From Actinotignum urinale DSM 15805 (GTDB lineage: Bacteria > Actinomycetota > Actinomycetes > Actinomycetales > Actinomycetaceae): DNA of 64,000 bases. The notes under the pieces were generated by a model. It had not been told where the DNA came from. It saw only the letters and a list, made by a program, of their open reading frames with translations, and did no database searches. Position numbers and translations under genes: made by a program. Location of the stretch: the NCBI RefSeq assembly GCF_000420445.1, contig NZ_ATUY01000010.1, forward strand, positions 1-64,000, read 5' to 3'. This document shows, piece after piece, positions 7,910 through 16,948 of the stretch (within the stretch, counting starts at the first letter, position 1; the number at the start of each line of letters is the position of its first letter).

Positions 7910-9631
7910 ATGTCTTTTGAAATGAGTCGGCGCGAATACGCCGAAATCTACGGCCCGACAACGGGCGACGGCATCCGCCTTGCAGATACCAACCTTATTG
8001 CCCGCGTCGAAAAAGATTTCACCACCTACGGTGAAGAAGTTTCCTTCGGTGGCGGTAAAGTTATCCGCGACGGCATGGGACAAAACGGGCGTTTCACACG
8101 CGACGACGACAAAGCGATGATCCCGGACCTCGTGATTATTAATGTCCTCATTATCGATTACACCGGAATTTACAAGGCAGACGTTGCCATTCGCGACGGT
8201 TACATCTGCGGAATCGGCAAGGCCGGCAACCCGGATATTCAAGATAACGTTGATATCACTATTGGTGTCGCAACCGAAGTCATTGCCGGCGAAGGTAAAA
8301 TCCTCACCGCAGGCGGTATTGACACCCACATTCACTACATTGATCCAGGTCAGATTCGTGTTGCGCTCGATAACGGCATCACCACACACGTTGGTGGCGG
8401 TACCGGTCCGGTAGATTCGACGGGTGCAACAACCGTCACAGCAGGTCCTGAAAACATTAAGAGCATGCTGCTCGCCATGGAAGATTTCCCGATTAACTTC
8501 GGAATTCTTGGTAAGGGGCACGCATCCAACCTTGAAACACTGCGCGAACAGATTCGCGCAGGAGCCGTCGGCCTAAAGATCCACGAAGATTGGGGCGCAA
8601 CAACCGCAGCCATCAACAACTCACTTACGGTTGCTGATGAAATGGACGTTCAGATCGCTATCCACACCGATACGCTCAACGAAGGCGGTTTTGCTGATGA
8701 CACCATCGGCGCCTTCAAGGATCGCGTTATCCACACCTTCCACACCGAAGGTGCCGGAGGTGGCCACGCCCCCGATATTCTCAAGGTTGCAGGCTTACCG
8801 AACGTTCTGCCAGCCTCCACAAACCCAACACTTCCTTACACCGTCAACACCATTGACGAACACCTTGACATGATTATGGTGTGCCACCACTTGAACCCGG
8901 ATATTCCGGAAGATGTGGCCTTCGCAGATTCCCGTGTCCGTAAGGAAACCATTGCAGCTGAAGACGTTCTTCACGATATGGGTATCCTCTCCATCACCTC
9001 CTCCGATTCACAGGCGATGGGACGCCCTGGCGAAGTCGTTACTCGCACCTGGCAGGTTGCAGACCGCATGAAGATCCAGCGTGGTCCGCTCGATGGCGAT
9101 ACAGAAGATAACGATAACAACCGTATTAAGCGCTACATTGCCAAGTACACAATTAACCCCGCCATTGCGCACGGTATGGGACACATTATTGGTTCCGTTG
9201 AAGTTGGCAAGTTCGCTGATCTTGTTCTGTGGGAGCCGAAGTTCTTTGGCGTTAAGCCCAAGCTCGTTATTAAGGGTGGCTACGTTAACCGCACCCTCAT
9301 GGGTGATTCCAATGCATCCATCCCCACCCCGCAACCACGCACCATGCGTGACAGCTACGGCGCCATGGGCAAGCTCGTCCACAAGACAAGCATTACCTTC
9401 ATGTCCAAGGCAGCCATTGAAGCTGGCGTTCCGGAAGAGCTCGGACTTGAACGCAAGATTGAAGCCGTCAAGGGAATTCGTAACCTCACCAAGAAGGATA
9501 TGAAACTCAACGACGCCATGCCGAATATCGAAGTTGATCCCGAAACCTACGTCGTTTCTGTCGACGGAGAAGAGATCACCTCCGAACCGGCTGAAACAGT
9601 ATCCATGGGTCAGCTCTACTACCTCTTCTAA
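7910..9631 (+). CDS. ureC: Urease alpha (catalytic) subunit
   Basis: The 573-residue amidohydrolase carries the dinickel site: the H-x-H pair in [12 protein letters not shown]; the lysine to be carbamylated, K223, in [15 protein letters not shown]; the metal histidines in AIHTDTLNE and [14 protein letters not shown]; and the metal Asp in [11 protein letters not shown]. The flap region contains [20 protein letters not shown] with the catalytic flap His. Length and all ligands are as in functional ureases, so the enzyme is expected to be active once nickel is inserted by UreDEFG. Two strong hairpins follow within 100 bp, which is unusual for a gene in the middle of a urease operon. Confidence 0.98.
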   Translation: MSFEMSRREYAEIYGPTTGDGIRLADTNLIARVEKDFTTYGEEVSFGGGKVIRDGMGQNGRFTRDDDKAMIPDLVIINVLIIDYTGIYKADVAIRDGYICGIGKAGNPDIQDNVDITIGVATEVIAGEGKILTAGGIDTHIHYIDPGQIRVALDNGITTHVGGGTGPVDSTGATTVTAGPENIKSMLLAMEDFPINFGILGKGHASNLETLREQIRAGAVGLKIHEDWGATTAAINNSLTVADEMDVQIAIHTDTLNEGGFADDTIGAFKDRVIHTFHTEGAGGGHAPDILKVAGLPNVLPASTNPTLPYTVNTIDEHLDMIMVCHHLNPDIPEDVAFADSRVRKETIAAEDVLHDMGILSITSSDSQAMGRPGEVVTRTWQVADRMKIQRGPLDGDTEDNDNNRIKRYIAKYTINPAIAHGMGHIIGSVEVGKFADLVLWEPKFFGVKPKLVIKGGYVNRTLMGDSNASIPTPQPRTMRDSYGAMGKLVHKTSITFMSKAAIEAGVPEELGLERKIEAVKGIRNLTKKDMKLNDAMPNIEVDPETYVVSVDGEEITSEPAETVSMGQLYYLF

Positions 9632-9639
9632 GAGGTTAG

Positions 9640-9728
9640 GGTGAACCTTTACGCACTTCGCAGTTTCCATGAACCGCGTAAAGGTTCACCGTGGTGGGCT
9701 AGCCGTATTATCACAGTTAGCCCACCAC
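9640..9728 (+). terminator. Double hairpin after ureC
   Basis: The first stem pairs GGTGAACCTTTACGC (9640-9654) with GCGTAAAGGTTCACC (9676-9690), 15 bp perfect. The second pairs GTGGTGGGCTA (9691-9701) with TAGCCCACCAC (9718-9728), 11 bp perfect. They begin 9 bp after the ureC stop. Neither is followed by a long T-run, so they may act as attenuators, RNA-processing or 3'-end stabilising elements rather than full terminators. Confidence 0.6.
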
Positions 9729-9781
9729 CATCCCACAGCTCCTCCGTCGTAAATAACACAAAGGTTTCTAGCACAAAAGGT

Positions 9782-9826
9782 TCCCGGTTTTGAACGTCGA
9801 TACATCGTCGTAAACAAAAACCGGGA
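9782..9826 (+). promoter_or_regulatory. Third hairpin in the ureC-ureE gap
   Basis: TCCCGGTTTT (9782-9791) pairs with AAAACCGGGA (9817-9826), a 10-bp perfect stem with a 25-nt loop. From 9830 to 10130 the DNA is AT-rich with short repeated GCTACAAA words and no convincing gene. A separate promoter for ureEFGD could lie there (TTGAGA near 9976 is one possible -35), but nothing decisive is seen. Confidence 0.4.
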
Positions 9827-10130
9827 CAACGCGTGTTTACCAACACTACAAGCAGTTTCAACGCTACAAACACCTTAGAGGCTACAAACCTTTCGACGTT
9901 AAAAACCTTAAACGCTACAAAACTGCAACCACAGACTCGCTTTTTCGTATATTTCTTATTCAATTATTCGCTTATTCTTGAGAATTTCGGTACATTGGTT
10001 AGGTGGTCGCACCAGCATTGACGCGTGGACGTACACTCACGCCATGGCACGATGTCATCACACAATGGCCTCGTAACTGTACCGGCAGACCACACCACGT
10101 ACACAACAATCCGAAAGGAAAACCATAACC

Positions 10131-10607
10131 ATGCTTATCACTGAAGTCGTTGGAAACATTCGCGACCTCGCCACCGAAGAACTTGCTTACCTCACTCAGG
10201 AAAAAGTCCGTATGGGTAACCTTGATCTTGTGAAGCGAGTGCAGCGCACAACCACGGACGCCGGCAACGAAATCGGCTTGCGTATGCCCACAGGATTCCG
10301 CGAATTCCACCACGGCGATATTCTCTTCCGCGACGAAACGCGCATTATCACCATTGATGTGGCGCCTACCGATGTGCTCGTGCTTCGCCCCGAAACCATT
10401 GAAGATATGGCGTTTCTTGCCCACTCGCTCGGCAACCGGCACATGCAGGCGCAGTTCTTCGGCCCCGAATCCGAATACGGGCAGGGTGTGATGGTCGTTC
10501 AATACGACCACACCGTTGAAGATTTCCTCAAGCATCACAACGCCATCTACACACGCGAAGAGCGCGTCATGCCGCATCCCTTCCGCCACGCGGAACACAC
10601 CCACTAA
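10131..10607 (+). CDS. ureE: Urease accessory protein UreE (nickel chaperone)
   Basis: The 158-residue protein has the UreE two-domain form: an N-terminal peptide-binding beta domain (MLITEVVGNIRDL, REFHHGDILFRDETRIITID) and a C-terminal metal-binding domain with the conserved GNRHMQAQF, whose His is the interfacial nickel ligand. It ends in a His-containing tail, MPHPFRHAEHTH. UreE delivers nickel to UreG-UreF-UreD. RBS AAAGGAAA precedes the ATG. ureF begins 20 bp later. Confidence 0.95.
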   Translation: MLITEVVGNIRDLATEELAYLTQEKVRMGNLDLVKRVQRTTTDAGNEIGLRMPTGFREFHHGDILFRDETRIITIDVAPTDVLVLRPETIEDMAFLAHSLGNRHMQAQFFGPESEYGQGVMVVQYDHTVEDFLKHHNAIYTREERVMPHPFRHAEHTH

Positions 10608-10626
10608 AATGGAGTAACCAGTTTTT

Positions 10627-11358
10627 ATGCTTCACAGCACGACGACGAACAACGCTCAGGACATCGACCCCAAAGTCCAACTCGTCCTTTGGCACCTCAC
10701 GGATTCCGCGTTGCCCACAGGTTCTTTCGCCCACTCACAGGGTCTGGAAATCTATATGCAGCGCGATATCGTCCACAACGGGCCAACCTACACGGATTGG
10801 CTTATCGGGTTCATCCATCAAAGCGCATATACGGAAGGGCTCGTTGCGAGGTACGCGGCGGAAATTGCGCGCGGGGAAGCCACCGAAATTACAACGGTTA
10901 CCGAACTAGACACCCTCACATATGCGGTGCAAATCCCGCGTCAGGTGCGCGATGCACAAACCGCGATGGGCAAACGAACCGCGAAAGTTGCCGCTATCGC
11001 GCTCCCTGAATCGCACTATGTTCACGAATATCTCGCCGGAATTAACGAGGGCAGGTACCACGGCAACCCGGCTATTGTGTTCGGACTGGGCTTGGGCGAA
11101 GCAGGCATGGATGTGCGCACGGCAGTGCGCGCCTTCCTCATGCAGCTCGCAACATCCATCACCCAAAACGCGATTCGCGGAATTCCGCTCGGACAAGACG
11201 CGGGACAACAGGCACTTGTGAACGCCTACCCGGCAATTAACAAGGCAACAGACACCGTTATGCGCCTAACCGCAGAAGAATTCGGATGCACGGCACCGGG
11301 GCTTGAACTCGCGCAAATGCAACATGAAGCCCTGCACGCTCGAATGTTTATGAGCTAG
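10627..11358 (+). CDS. ureF: Urease accessory protein UreF
   Basis: The 243-residue all-helical protein shows [21 protein letters not shown] at the start of the conserved domain, then [35 protein letters not shown] and a C-terminal [20 protein letters not shown]. UreF bridges UreD and UreG and controls the UreG GTPase during nickel insertion. The first 20 residues are variable. It is followed by 85 bp of DNA before ureG, somewhat longer than elsewhere in this half of the operon. Confidence 0.95.
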   Translation: MLHSTTTNNAQDIDPKVQLVLWHLTDSALPTGSFAHSQGLEIYMQRDIVHNGPTYTDWLIGFIHQSAYTEGLVARYAAEIARGEATEITTVTELDTLTYAVQIPRQVRDAQTAMGKRTAKVAAIALPESHYVHEYLAGINEGRYHGNPAIVFGLGLGEAGMDVRTAVRAFLMQLATSITQNAIRGIPLGQDAGQQALVNAYPAINKATDTVMRLTAEEFGCTAPGLELAQMQHEALHARMFMS

Positions 11359-11443
11359 TGGTCGAAAGCTACGTTTATCGTCGTCGGAAAAACACAAACA
11401 CGGAAAACAACGCTTAAAGAAACAACACAACACAGGAGAAAAA

Positions 11444-12058
11444 ATGACAGCGATTAAAGTTGGCGTGGGAGGCCCGGTTGGATCGGGGAAAACGCAGCTG
11501 ATTGAGCGCATTACGCGCGCATTGGACGGCGAAATTTCCACGGCCGCCATTACAAACGATATTTATACGACGGAGGACGCGCGGATTCTTGCGCGCAACG
11601 GCCTCCTTCCTGAGGATCGTATTATTGGCGTAGAAACCGGCGGGTGCCCGCACACCGCGATTCGTGAAGATACGTCCATGAATGACGCGGCGTATGAGGA
11701 ACTCGTGCGGCGCCACCCGGATCTGGAGCTGGTGTTCATTGAATCCGGCGGGGACAATCTTTCCGCGACCTTCTCCCCCGAACTTGTCGATTTTTCCATC
11801 TACATTATTGACGTGGCGCAGGGTGAAAAGATTCCGCGCAAGGCCGGGCAGGGCATGATTAAATCCGATCTGTTCGTCATTAACAAGACGGATCTGGCAC
11901 CCTATGTTGGTGCGGACTTGTCCGTCATGGAGGCCGATTCTAAGGTATTCCGTAAGGAAAAACCGTTTGTTTTCACGAACCTTATGACGGACGAAGGCCT
12001 GGATGGAGTTATCCGCTGGATTCGCCACGACGTCCTCATGCAAGATCTTGATAACTAG
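11444..12058 (+). CDS. ureG: Urease accessory GTPase UreG
   Basis: The 204-residue SIMIBI GTPase has P-loop [14 protein letters not shown], the metal motif GCPH in [17 protein letters not shown], the segment [17 protein letters not shown], and the guanine motif [12 protein letters not shown] binding with nickel at the Cys-Pro-His motif drives dimerisation and nickel transfer to UreC. RBS AGGAG is 6 bp ahead of the ATG. The ureD start lies 5 bp past the stop. Confidence 0.97.
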   Translation: MTAIKVGVGGPVGSGKTQLIERITRALDGEISTAAITNDIYTTEDARILARNGLLPEDRIIGVETGGCPHTAIREDTSMNDAAYEELVRRHPDLELVFIESGGDNLSATFSPELVDFSIYIIDVAQGEKIPRKAGQGMIKSDLFVINKTDLAPYVGADLSVMEADSKVFRKEKPFVFTNLMTDEGLDGVIRWIRHDVLMQDLDN

Positions 12059-12063
12059 GCGAG

Positions 12064-13086
12064 GTGAGCGTGTCCGCAGAACAGGAGAAGAAACTTACGG
12101 TAGCTCAGCGCCACGCGGGGGCAAGGCTCTCAACCGCGCGCCAGATTGCGGGCGAAGAGGCGGGGCAGGATGCCTATCTCGACGCTATTCGGGAAACACC
12201 CGGAATGCCCGACGGCGACCTACCTACCGGATACCACGCCCTTCGCGACCACATGGGTATTTTGCGTTTGCGCGTTGGTGTGCGAGCAGGAAAATCTATT
12301 GCTACCGAACAGTATCATCGCGGGGCGATGAAAATTATTCGACCCCACTATCTTGATGATTCTGGGCAGGTTTACTACACGCTTGTTCTTCCGGGTGGAG
12401 GATACCTGGGCGGGGACGATTACCACATGAATATTGCCGTTGACCCGGAGGCGAGCCTGCTCCTCTCCGGGCAGGCGGCCACCAAAGTTTACCGGACGCC
12501 CGGCGATTACGCCCAACAGGATATGAATATTATCCTGGGGGAAAACGCCGTTTTTGAGTATATTCCCGACCAGCTCATTATGTATCGCGGGGCAAGCTAC
12601 CGCCAGCATATGCAGGTGAATATGCATCCATCGGCATCTTTCTTAACGGCGGAAATCATTACTCCCGGATGGAGCCCCGAGGGTAGCGATTTTAGTTACG
12701 ACGAATGTACGGTTCGCACAGCAGTTTCCTTCAATGGTGAAATTAAAGTTGTGGATGTGTTCTGTGTACGCCCGAAAGATGAGACAACCGCAGGAGATCA
12801 GCTCCTTCTGCGAGAAGAAAACACACATATTGCAACCCTCACCGCCATCGATCAAAGAATTGATGAAAACATGGTGAAACATATTCGCGATATTATGAAT
12901 ACGTATGTTGATACGGCACCGGAGCCTGTTATATGCGGGGTTTCGTCAACGCCGAACGTTAATGGTTTAAGTATCCGCGCTTTGGGAACACGTACCGAAG
13001 ATTTGTACGGACTCATCATCGCTATTGCTAGTGAGTTGCGAGGCCTGTTGCGCGGGCAAGGCAAAATTGTTTTGAGAAAATATTAG
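12064..13086 (+). CDS. ureD: Urease accessory protein UreD/UreH
   Basis: The 340-residue protein is a UreD scaffold: HMGILRLRVGVRAGKS is a divergent N-terminal strand, followed by conserved YYTLVLPGGGYLGGDDYHMN, LLLSGQAATKVYRT, NAVFEYIPDQLIMYRGASYR and FLTAEIITPGWSPEG. It binds the UreC trimer and receives UreF-UreG for nickel insertion. The N-terminal 70 residues are longer than in many homologues. A GTG start at 12064 follows GAGG; a second GTG at 12070 is also possible. The regulator gene starts 10 bp after its stop. Confidence 0.93.
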   Translation: MSVSAEQEKKLTVAQRHAGARLSTARQIAGEEAGQDAYLDAIRETPGMPDGDLPTGYHALRDHMGILRLRVGVRAGKSIATEQYHRGAMKIIRPHYLDDSGQVYYTLVLPGGGYLGGDDYHMNIAVDPEASLLLSGQAATKVYRTPGDYAQQDMNIILGENAVFEYIPDQLIMYRGASYRQHMQVNMHPSASFLTAEIITPGWSPEGSDFSYDECTVRTAVSFNGEIKVVDVFCVRPKDETTAGDQLLLREENTHIATLTAIDQRIDENMVKHIRDIMNTYVDTAPEPVICGVSSTPNVNGLSIRALGTRTEDLYGLIIAIASELRGLLRGQGKIVLRKY

Positions 13087-13095
13087 GGGTGTAAA

Positions 13096-13650
13096 ATGTC
13101 CAGGTTACGAGACTATGAAAAAGGAACCGCGTCAGAGGTCAATTTTGGGACCGTCCATGGGCATGTGCACGAACATCAGTCTGTTCACGAGCATCCGCAC
13201 GATCACCGGGGTAATCTTGTGGCGCATTACTCCGATCCCCACTGCCCTATGGAGGAATCGGAAATTCTTCGTTTGCTTGAATTGGCAGATGAATGGTCTG
13301 ATATTTTCAAGCTCCTTGGAGATGCAACACGTTTGAGGATTTTATTGGTTCTCCACTACGCAGGACCTCACGCTCTAACAGTGACGGATATTGCTGAAGC
13401 CGTAGATGTGCGGACAGCTACCGCTTCAGCCGCATTACGCCTCATGGAAGTTTCCGGAGTCGTGAAGGCCCGCAGGCACGGACGCCAAATGCTCTATGAG
13501 CTGATTGGCCCCGAAATTCACGCGCTTTTGCACGCAATTGGTGGCATCCATGCGATTCGCGCAAAAGATATGGCAGAACACGAAGAGCACAATAACGGGC
13601 GTCCGGATGACGCGGCCCTCTACGAAGAACCGCGCCACCCACACCTGTAA
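13096..13650 (+). CDS. ArsR/SmtB-family metal sensor with His-rich N-terminus
   Basis: The 184-residue protein has a winged-helix core (about 65-150: LLGDATRLRILLVLHYAGP, LTVTDIAEAVDVRTATASAA recognition helices, then VVKARRHGRQMLYEL). Ahead of it is a 50-residue tail with HGHVHEHQSVHEHPHDH, and the last helix has HALLHAIGGIH with a C-terminal HEEH. Nickel/cobalt sensors such as mycobacterial NmtR use N-terminal and helix-5 His residues, so a nickel-responsive repressor is likely, though zinc is possible. It sits 10 bp after ureD and is probably co-transcribed with urease, so it may regulate the operon and the neighbouring transporters (inference). Confidence 0.85.
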   Translation: MSRLRDYEKGTASEVNFGTVHGHVHEHQSVHEHPHDHRGNLVAHYSDPHCPMEESEILRLLELADEWSDIFKLLGDATRLRILLVLHYAGPHALTVTDIAEAVDVRTATASAALRLMEVSGVVKARRHGRQMLYELIGPEIHALLHAIGGIHAIRAKDMAEHEEHNNGRPDDAALYEEPRHPHL

Positions 13651-13695
13651 AACTCCGGGCACAGCCCGAGGATTCGCTCAAGTAACCCACAATAC

Positions 13696-13735
13696 TCACC
13701 CCCCTGCCTCTCTCACATGAGGTTAAGGGGGGTGA
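13696..13735. terminator. Hairpin between regulator and sit-type operon
   Basis: TCACCCCCCT (13696-13705) pairs with AGGGGGGTGA (13726-13735); CCTC/GAGG inside extends the stem. It lies in the convergent gap between the urease-regulator unit (+) and the metal permease (-). The remaining 115 bp of the gap is AT-rich with no gene. Confidence 0.7.
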
Positions 13736-13850
13736 TGTATATATTTCGATAGTACGTTTTATATATTTATTAGCTAGGTAGCACGTTTGGTGTTGCATTT
13801 AGCGCGACACTACGTTCTACGCTTTATTACGCGAGGTTTCCCGAGCAGTT

Positions 13851-14726
13851 TTACACAAGCGCCACCGCGTTTTCTTTCCTTCTGGCACGGCGCCCTGCAA
13901 GATTACCCCGCAACCCGTGGGGCGAGAACAGCCACACAATAAGGAACATGCACCCCTGGAAGGTCACCACCGTCGCACCGGATGGTAAATCAACCCAATA
14001 GGAGACGTAGATTCCAAGAATCGCGGAAATGGCGGCAAAGGTCGGGGCGATAACCAACATACGTCCGAATTTATTCGTGAGCAGATACGCCGTCGCGCCC
14101 GGAACAATCACCAGCGCAATAATGAGTATTGCGCCAACCGCCTGCATTGCCGTCACAACCGTTAAGGCGAGGCAGAAGAGAAGAAGCGCACCCATGCGAC
14201 GTGCCGGAAAGCCGATCGCCTGCAAATGCATGGGGTCGAAGGCATAGGCCGTGAGATCCTTGCGCTTAACCAGCAGGATAACCAGAGCAATCGGCGCCAA
14301 AATAAGCACCTGAAGCATGTCTACGAACGTGACACCCAGAAGATCACCGAAAATTACGTGGTTAAGATCAACATTCGAGGGATTCAGTTTAATGAGAATC
14401 AGCCCGATTGCGAAAAATAGGGTGAAGATAGAGCCCATCGAAGCATCTTCTTTTACGCGCGACGTGCTACGCAACAGGAAAATCAGGCCCACCGCAAGAA
14501 GCGCGGCCAAAATTGCGCCGGCGGCAAATGGGACACCCAAAAGATACGCCACCACAACGCCCGGAAGAATAGCGTGCGAGAGCGCATCGCCCATGAGCGA
14601 CCAACCAATAAGTACCAGCCAGCAGCTAATCACGGCGCAGGTTACCGCGGCAACGATGGTGACAGTCGCACCACGCTGCATAAAGGGATGCTCCCACATT
14701 TCAAGGAATAACATGTAAAAGTCCAT
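13851..14726 (-). CDS. Manganese/iron ABC transporter permease (SitC/MntB type)
   Basis: The 291-residue ABC-3 permease has about eight helices. Family motifs include ALLSCWL-type CAVISCWLVLIGWSLMGDAL, SHAILPGVVVAYLLG and a C-terminal GAILIIALVIVPGATAYLLT then DLPSGATVVTFQGCMFLIVW. It forms the channel for a divalent cation delivered by the binding protein. It starts 8 bp after the ATPase stop and is the last gene of the three-gene operon. Confidence 0.9.
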   Translation of the reverse strand: MDFYMLFLEMWEHPFMQRGATVTIVAAVTCAVISCWLVLIGWSLMGDALSHAILPGVVVAYLLGVPFAAGAILAALLAVGLIFLLRSTSRVKEDASMGSIFTLFFAIGLILIKLNPSNVDLNHVIFGDLLGVTFVDMLQVLILAPIALVILLVKRKDLTAYAFDPMHLQAIGFPARRMGALLLFCLALTVVTAMQAVGAILIIALVIVPGATAYLLTNKFGRMLVIAPTFAAISAILGIYVSYWVDLPSGATVVTFQGCMFLIVWLFSPHGLRGNLAGRRARRKENAVALV

Positions 14727-14734
14727 AAGTTCTC

Positions 14735-15709
14735 CTAGTTTTCCTCACCGTTTTTTTGGCTGTTGTGTGTAGCGTTTTGCGCGCTGATTTGTGCGTCGCC
14801 TTGTGGGCTGTTGTGTGTAGCGTTTTGCGCGCTGATTTGTGCGTCGCCTTGTGGGCTGTTGTGTGTAGCGTTTTGCACGGCATTTTCGATACCGTTTTTT
14901 ACACCGTTTTCCGCACTGTTTACCACGCCTCGATGTTGCTCAAATGCCTCAATATTCACGCCCGACGCTTCTGCATGTGCCGTAGCTTCCGCAGCATCTG
15001 CGCTTCCTCCGAACGCTTGAACAATGATTTCCGGCCTGGTTGCCTCGGCAACGGAACCGTGGAAAATAACACGACGGTTGAGAAGCAACACTTCGTCGCA
15101 CAACACATCTAATCCACCCAAGTCATGAGTGGCGACGAGAATGGCGACACCCTGGCTGGAAAGTGTACGCAAAAGGCGTGTAATCATCGCCTCGGAGGGC
15201 TTGTCCACACCCGCGAAAGGTTCGTCGAGGAGCATAAGTTTGGCGCCTTGAGCTATAGCGCGAGCAATAAATACACGTTTGCGTTGCCCGCCGGAGAGCG
15301 AACCGATCTGACGCCCGGAATACTGGGACATTTCCACCATGTCGAGGGCGTGTTGAACGGCTTCGTGGTCCTCTTTTTTAGGACGACGCATCATACCCAT
15401 AAAGCCGTAGCGTCCCATCATAACAACGTCGTGGACGGACACGGGGAATGCCCAATCCACGCCTTCGTTTTGAGGGACATACCCGACAAGCCCGGCTTTG
15501 CGCGCTTTTTCAGGTTCAGTGTCCATAATCCTCACCGAACCGGAGGCCGCCACGGAACCCATAATGGATTTCATGAGCGTGGACTTTCCTGAACCGTTTT
15601 GCCCCACAAGCCCACAAATGCGACCTTCTTCCAGTGTAAAGCTAACACCCGTTAACGCTTGGACCGTCGCGTAACTTGCGCGAACGTCCTTAACTTCAAG
15701 AGCTGACAC
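14735..15709 (-). CDS. Manganese/iron ABC transporter ATPase with repeat tail
   Basis: Residues 1-240 form a normal ABC ATPase: Walker A GQNGSGKST, signature SLSGGQRKR, Walker B LMLLDEPFAGVD and switch His in VATHDLGG. The protein is 324 residues, about 75 longer than the family. The extra tail is rich in Asn, Ala, Gln, His and Ser, and contains a 16-residue repeat (NATHNSPQGDAQISAQ) twice plus a partial copy. The tail has no known function and is encoded by tandem DNA repeats. The gene lies between the binding protein and the permease in the sit-like operon. Confidence 0.9.
   Translation of the reverse strand: MSALEVKDVRASYATVQALTGVSFTLEEGRICGLVGQNGSGKSTLMKSIMGSVAASGSVRIMDTEPEKARKAGLVGYVPQNEGVDWAFPVSVHDVVMMGRYGFMGMMRRPKKEDHEAVQHALDMVEMSQYSGRQIGSLSGGQRKRVFIARAIAQGAKLMLLDEPFAGVDKPSEAMITRLLRTLSSQGVAILVATHDLGGLDVLCDEVLLLNRRVIFHGSVAEATRPEIIVQAFGGSADAAEATAHAEASGVNIEAFEQHRGVVNSAENGVKNGIENAVQNATHNSPQGDAQISAQNATHNSPQGDAQISAQNATHNSQKNGEEN
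14760..14880. repeat. 48-bp tandem repeat in the ATPase 3' end
   Basis: Two perfect 48-bp copies (about 14760-14807 and 14808-14855) and half of a third lie in frame in the ATPase gene. The period is a multiple of three, so copy changes alter only tail length. Confidence 0.9.
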
Positions 15710-15746
15710 TTATTCTTCTTCCTTTCAGCACCCCCGCGCCACCGCC

Positions 15747-16682
15747 CTATTTCTTGGCTTGCCCCGTCAAACCTTTAGTAATCAGATCCGCGTCGTACTT
15801 GAGCAAATCGAGATACGTGGGCACCGGGCCATTTTTCTTGGATAGTGAATCCACGTAGAGGAGTCCTGCCACGGGAACCTTGGTGTCTGCGGAAACGGCC
15901 GCCATTTTATCGTCGACCGTCGTCTCGCAGAATAGTGCCTTCACGCCGGATTTCTTTACAAAGGTCTCAAGATCCGCCTTGGCTTTGGGTGTGATGGCGC
16001 CTTCCGCGTTCACTGCCCACAGATATTTTTCTTTCAAGCCATGATCGCGCGCGAGGTAGGAGAATGCGCCTTCACAAGTAACGAGTGCGCGGGAAGGTTC
16101 GGGAATCGTGGCGAGCTTTGCATCCATATCCTTAGCGATTTCGTCAATTTTCGCCTTGTACGCTTCGCCATTTTTCTTGTAGTCGTCGGCGTTTTTCGGA
16201 TCAAATTCGGAGAAAGCCTTCACAATGTTGTCTACATAAATTTTGCCGTTTTTCGGGCTCATCCATGCGTGGGGGTTCGGCTTTCCGGCGTAGTCTCCCT
16301 CTGCGATGTCAATGGGCTTAACTCCTTCGGAGAGGTTCACGCGCTTAGCTTTCGTATTCTCCATGAAACGTTCGAACCAGCGTTCCAAGCCAAGCCCGTT
16401 ATTAAGAATTAAATCAGCGGTTTCGGCTTTTTTAATGTCGTTGGGGGTTGGCTGGTAATCGTGGATTTCTTCACCTTCGTTGGTAATGGAAGTGACGTCC
16501 ATGTGCTCACCGGCAATATTTTGCGCAATATCCGCGATAACGGTGAATGTGGTAAGAACTTTTGGTTTACCGTTCGCAGATTTTTTCGCACCGGCTGAAC
16601 ACCCCACACTCAACACGAGCGCGACGGCAACGAGAATAGCAAGGATAACGTGAGAAAAGATACGGTTTGACAATTTCAACAT
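15747..16682 (-). CDS. Manganese/iron-binding lipoprotein (SitA/PsaA type)
   Basis: The 311-residue cluster A-I binding protein has a lipoprotein signal ending VLSVGC (Cys28). Its metal ligands appear to be H74 (EIHDYQPTP), H138 (KPNPHAWMSP), E204 (CEGAFSYLARD) and D278 (LLYVDSLS). That His-His-Glu-Asp set and the phrases TTFTVIADIAQN and GPVPTYLDLL match SitA/YfeA/PsaA manganese-iron proteins. ZnuA-type zinc proteins differ in carrying a His-rich loop, absent here. It heads the operon; ATPase and permease follow. Confidence 0.9.
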   Translation of the reverse strand: MLKLSNRIFSHVILAILVAVALVLSVGCSAGAKKSANGKPKVLTTFTVIADIAQNIAGEHMDVTSITNEGEEIHDYQPTPNDIKKAETADLILNNGLGLERWFERFMENTKAKRVNLSEGVKPIDIAEGDYAGKPNPHAWMSPKNGKIYVDNIVKAFSEFDPKNADDYKKNGEAYKAKIDEIAKDMDAKLATIPEPSRALVTCEGAFSYLARDHGLKEKYLWAVNAEGAITPKAKADLETFVKKSGVKALFCETTVDDKMAAVSADTKVPVAGLLYVDSLSKKNGPVPTYLDLLKYDADLITKGLTGQAKK

Positions 16683-16707
16683 AATTCTCAGCTTACGTTC
16701 GGTGTCC

Positions 16708-16730
16708 CTAACTTTTCAATACTTAGTTAG
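16708..16730. promoter_or_regulatory. Candidate operator for the sit-type operon
   Basis: CTAACT (16708-16713) and AGTTAG (16725-16730) form an inverted repeat with an 11-bp spacer, 26-48 bp upstream of the binding-protein start. The TTAGTTAG half resembles DtxR/MntR-type half sites loosely. A second small palindrome, TTTCATTCGTTGAAA, lies near 16763-16777. Neither is decisive. Confidence 0.3.
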
Positions 16731-16948
16731 TAATACAGATTTCAGTTCTACGTTTTTAATATTTCATTCGTTGAAAATAGCGCCTGTAGATAACGTCTTA
16801 ATAAACTTTTTACTCTACAATTTTCGCAGTATCCCTTCCTTCTCATTTTTTGTTCACGACGGCAACAAAGCCTTCTATATGAGCTTGCTTACTCACCCAA
16901 AACGCCGCCGGCTCACATAAGACTGGGCGCACCACGTAAAATAGCAGA

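Noticed and set aside
9649-9963. Minus-strand gene between ureC and ureE
   Set aside because: The frame runs over the hairpins, has no RBS and a biased Val/Phe/Leu content with no motif.
14756-15592. Plus-strand Cys/Val-rich and other frames
   Set aside because: They mirror the ATPase repeat tail and coding region on the other strand.
13851-16682. Zinc transporter ZnuABC
   Set aside because: The binding protein has His-His-Glu-Asp ligands and no His-rich loop, as in SitA/PsaA manganese-iron proteins.
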